Source: Clostridium sp. CAG:590
Lineage (GTDB): Bacteria > Bacillota > Clostridia > Lachnospirales > Lachnospiraceae
Length of the DNA: 23,960 bases
Assembly: GCA_000431135.1 (NCBI GenBank)
Contig: HF987833.1
Location: 1 to 23,960 of the forward strand
Reading direction: 5' to 3'
Shown here one piece after another: positions 21,131-23,960 of this stretch. Position 1 is the first letter of the stretch. Each line of letters starts with the position of its first letter. The translations under genes and the position numbers were made by a program. The notes under the pieces are model-generated. The model was not told the DNA's origin. It worked only from the letters and a program-made list of their open reading frames with translations, and made no database searches.

Positions 21131-23058
21131 TGGAACAGAACAGAAATGCAAAACCTGTAAAAGGAATGAAAGGACGTGTTCCGGGAGGGCAGAAACCGTC
21201 CGTTGAGAATCCGGGCAAAGTATTGAAACGTTTAATGGATTATGTGATGAGGCATTACCGTATTCATGTTATTGTGGTTGTATTAAGCATTTTAACCAGT
21301 GTGGTATGTAATGCGCAGGGAACGATGTTCATGCAGTCATTGATCGATGATTATATTGTGCCGTTATTAAAAGCACCCAATCCTGATTTTTCGGGACTGG
21401 CAGGGGCAATCGGAAGAGTTGCCGGTTTCTATGCGATCGGTGTCTTTGCCACCTGGTTATATAACTGGCTGATGGTGAATGTCACACAGGGAACATTGCG
21501 GGATCTTCGGAATGATCTGTTTACCCATATGGAGGGATTGCCGATCAGGTATTTTGATACGCATGCACATGGTGATATCATGTCCGTCTATACGAATGAT
21601 ATTGATACCCTCCGTCAGGTAATCTCGCAGAGTATGCCGCAGTTATTAAATAGTGCGATCACGATCATTACCGTATTGATCTGTATGATACGTCTGAGTA
21701 TTCCGCTGACATTTACTACCCTGATCATGGTAGCGATCATGTTAGTGGTAACGAAGGTGGTTGCCGGAAAGTCGGGCAGTTATTTCATGAAACAGCAAAA
21801 GGATATCGGAACGGTCAATGGTTATATTGAAGAAATGATGTCCGGTCAGAAGGTAGTCAAGGTGTTCTGTCATGAAGAGAAAAGTATGGAAGAATTCAAT
21901 ACCTTGAATGACCGGTTGTTTGACAGTGCATATCAGGCGAATAAATATGCAAATATGTTAGGACCGGTTAATGCCCAGCTTGGTAACATGAGCTATGTGG
22001 TGTGTACCATCGTTGGCGGTGTGCTGGCACTGAATGGGATCGGCGGCCTGACTTTGGGAACGCTTGCCAGCTTCTTAAGCTTTAATAAGAGCTTTAACAT
22101 GCCGATCAATCAGATCAGTATGCAGATAAATGCAATTGTTATGGCGGTTGCCGGCGCGGATCGTGTGTTCCGTCTGTTGGATGAGAAACCGGAAGTGGAT
22201 GATGGTTATGTGAAGCTTGTTGTAGCAGAGGAGAAAGACGGAGAACTGACGGAAAGCAGTCAGAAATATACCGGAAAATGGGCATGGAAGCATGAGCATC
22301 AGGCAGATGGTACCGTGACATATGAACCATTGCAGGGTGGCGTGGTGTTAGATGGTGTTGATTTTGGCTATGATGACAGTAAGATGGTTCTGCATGATAT
22401 TAAGTTATATGCAAAGCCGGGACAGAAGATCGCCTTCGTTGGTTCTACCGGAGCCGGTAAGACGACCATTACGAATTTGATCAATCGTTTCTATGATATT
22501 CAGGACGGCAAGATACGGTACGACGGAATTAACATCAATAAGATCAAGAAAGCAGATCTTCGACATTCGCTCGGTATTGTATTGCAGGATACACATTTAT
22601 TCACAAATACAGTAAGAGAGAATATCCGGTATGGTAACTTAGAAGCAACGGACGAGGAGGTTATTACGGCTGCTAAGCTTGCCAATGCGCATAAATTTAT
22701 TATGCATTTACCGCAGGGGTATGATACGGTACTGACCGGGGATGGAGCAAACTTAAGCCAGGGACAGCGGCAGTTACTTGCGATTGCAAGAGCGGCGATT
22801 GCCAATCCGCCTGCATTGATCTTAGACGAAGCAACTTCGTCCATTGATACCCGTACTGAGCGTCTGGTGCAGGATGGTATGGATAAGTTAATGGCGGGCA
22901 GAACCACATTTGTGATCGCACACAGGCTGTCAACGATCCGTAACAGTGACTGTATCGTAGTATTAGAGCATGGGCGGATCATTGAAAAGGGCAATCATGA
23001 GGAGCTGCTTGCACTGAAAGGTAAATATTATCAGTTATATACCGGTAAGACGGCATAG
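21130..23058 (+). CDS. Heterodimeric ABC exporter, catalytic subunit
   Basis: The 642-residue partner has a basic cytoplasmic extension of about 40 residues, six membrane helices and a nucleotide-binding domain from about 395. Walker A is G438-S-T-G-A-G-K444-T-T, Walker B ends D566-E567 and the switch is H598 (IAHRLST), all canonical. The signature is S543-Q-G-Q rather than SGGQ. An insert of about 40 residues, including GKWAWKHEHQADG, precedes the first strand of the ATPase domain; I recall similar inserts in clostridial relatives. Since each ATP site uses the Walker motifs of one subunit and the signature of the other, this subunit supplies the catalytic residues of the active site. AGGAGG at 21115-21120 precedes the ATG at 21130. 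Confidence 0.94.
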   Translation: MEQNRNAKPVKGMKGRVPGGQKPSVENPGKVLKRLMDYVMRHYRIHVIVVVLSILTSVVCNAQGTMFMQSLIDDYIVPLLKAPNPDFSGLAGAIGRVAGFYAIGVFATWLYNWLMVNVTQGTLRDLRNDLFTHMEGLPIRYFDTHAHGDIMSVYTNDIDTLRQVISQSMPQLLNSAITIITVLICMIRLSIPLTFTTLIMVAIMLVVTKVVAGKSGSYFMKQQKDIGTVNGYIEEMMSGQKVVKVFCHEEKSMEEFNTLNDRLFDSAYQANKYANMLGPVNAQLGNMSYVVCTIVGGVLALNGIGGLTLGTLASFLSFNKSFNMPINQISMQINAIVMAVAGADRVFRLLDEKPEVDDGYVKLVVAEEKDGELTESSQKYTGKWAWKHEHQADGTVTYEPLQGGVVLDGVDFGYDDSKMVLHDIKLYAKPGQKIAFVGSTGAGKTTITNLINRFYDIQDGKIRYDGININKIKKADLRHSLGIVLQDTHLFTNTVRENIRYGNLEATDEEVITAAKLANAHKFIMHLPQGYDTVLTGDGANLSQGQRQLLAIARAAIANPPALILDEATSSIDTRTERLVQDGMDKLMAGRTTFVIAHRLSTIRNSDCIVVLEHGRIIEKGNHEELLALKGKYYQLYTGKTA

Positions 23059-23173
23059 ACAAGAATTATGTACGATCAGCCAGTCTCGTATGGACCAGCT
23101 TTCGTATGAAAGAATTTACATGGAAGAAAGCAGATTATCTATCAATAGACAAAATGAGAAGAGGGAAAGAAAA

Positions 23174-23960
23174 ATGAACAAACAGGAAAAGACAATTGAG
23201 ATATTTCAGAATGCACCTGTTCCGAAAGCAGTAATCAGTAATGTTGTACCATCGATCATTAGTATGTTAATGGTGCTTTTATACAATCTGGCAGATACGT
23301 TTTTTATTGGTCAGACAAAAAATGCATATATGGTGGCAGCAGTATCCATTGCCACACCGGTATTTTTAATCTTTATGGCAGTTGGTATGTTGTTTGGTAT
23401 TGGAGGTACTTCATTGATCTCCAGAATGCTGGGTGAAGGAAGAGAAGATCGGGCAAAGAAGATATCATCCTTTTGTTTCTGGACAGGATTGACGATCGGA
23501 TGTATTGCCATGGTGTTGATCTGGATCTTTGTGGAGCCGGTCTGCCGGATGGTGGGCGCCAGTGATGATACGCTGCTTTATACATCACAGTATTTGAGGA
23601 TTGTGGCAGCGGGAATCCCATTTCTGATCGTCAGCAATTCTTTTAGTAATATTATTCGTTCCGAGGGAAGAGCGAAGACGGCGATGAGCGGAATGATACT
23701 TGGTAACATGATGAACATTGTATTAGATCCGATCATGATCTTAGGCTTGGGATGGAATGTAGTGGGTGCGGCAGTTGCTACTGTTATTGGTAATGTGTTC
23801 TCTGCGGTATTCTATATCTGTCATCTGGTATCAAAGCGGAGTATGTTGTCAATCCGTATAAGAGATTATCAGGCAACGGATCGGATTGCAACAGGTGTTA
23901 TGGCAATTGGTATCCCGGCATCCCTTAACAGTGTATTGATGAGCGTATCGAATATTCTGA
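23174..23960 (+). CDS. MATE family efflux transporter, N-terminal part (runs off the window)
   Basis: The first 262 codons are visible and open to the window edge; MATE proteins are usually about 450 residues. The opening PKAVISNVVPSIISMLMVLLYNLADTFFIGQ is the typical first helix pair of the MepA/NorM group, followed by the conserved GIGGTSLISRMLGEG turn and, further on, NIIRSEGRAKTAM and NIVLDPIMILGLGWNVVGAAVAT. These cover about the first seven of twelve helices. Members export cationic drugs or metabolites in exchange for Na+ or H+. The ribosome binding site is a GAGGGAAAG stretch just before the ATG. No terminator or promoter is evident in the 115 bases after the ABC exporter, so it may be the last gene of the MarR operon. 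Confidence 0.92.
   Translation, partial: MNKQEKTIEIFQNAPVPKAVISNVVPSIISMLMVLLYNLADTFFIGQTKNAYMVAAVSIATPVFLIFMAVGMLFGIGGTSLISRMLGEGREDRAKKISSFCFWTGLTIGCIAMVLIWIFVEPVCRMVGASDDTLLYTSQYLRIVAAGIPFLIVSNSFSNIIRSEGRAKTAMSGMILGNMMNIVLDPIMILGLGWNVVGAAVATVIGNVFSAVFYICHLVSKRSMLSIRIRDYQATDRIATGVMAIGIPASLNSVLMSVSNIL

Noticed and set aside
23059..23173. Repeated TCGTATG in the gap before the MATE gene as an operator or terminator
   Set aside because: Only two short direct copies, with no symmetry, no hairpin with a T run, and no promoter boxes close to consensus.

Overview
The window looks like ordinary chromosomal DNA of a Gram-positive Clostridia-type bacterium, most likely a member of the Lachnospiraceae. 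The grounds are moderately low GC, strong AGGAGG-type ribosome binding sites, good sigma-A promoters (often with an extended TGn -10), a single-chain PurL of the clostridial long form, a sigma factor paired with a DUF4179-like membrane protein, a DUF1292 protein, YtrA-type GntR/ABC genes and a MarR-controlled heterodimeric exporter. The species assignment is inference. I see no insertion sequence, prophage, CRISPR array, tRNA or rRNA.

Layout. (1) 91-1087: a secreted Tyr/Lys-rich repeat protein with its own promoter and terminator. (2) 1096-2906: an ECF sigma factor overlapped by its probable membrane anti-sigma partner, ending in a perfect hairpin shared with a convergent acetyltransferase gene. 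(3) 2873-4356: GNAT acetyltransferase (-), a 74-residue unknown protein (+), and two small minus-strand genes (a membrane protein and a DUF1292 protein). (4) 4405-8443: a second-messenger/signalling locus, with a membrane GGDEF-EAL protein on the minus strand divergent from a two-gene unit encoding a CheX-type phosphatase with an N-terminal four-repeat region and a CheY-like receiver. (5) 8465-12296: purL. (6) 12367-15594: nnr, alr and a MazF-type endoribonuclease. (7) 15629-16703: a CorC-like CBS protein with its own promoter, a leader hairpin and a terminator. (8) 16726-18771: a YtrA-type GntR regulator, ABC ATPase and permease, with an operator-like dyad. (9) 18690-23960: a MarR regulator, a two-subunit asymmetric ABC exporter and the start of a MATE transporter, which runs off the window.

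How the parts work together. Regions 8 and 9 are two regulator-first efflux-type operons lying head to tail. Region 4 pairs an enzyme that probably makes and degrades cyclic di-GMP with a divergent CheX-CheY pair. The N-terminus of the CheX protein is built from four copies of a unit with an exact 29-residue period, and each copy resembles the cyclic-di-GMP-binding motif of MshEN (type II secretion ATPase N) domains. If that resemblance is real, the locus would connect cyclic di-GMP to dephosphorylation of a receiver protein. This is the most interesting candidate system in the window.

The second point of interest is the 144-base leader between alr and the MazF gene. It holds nested inverted repeats that would bury the toxin's ribosome binding site and its TTG start, and no antitoxin gene is visible beside it.
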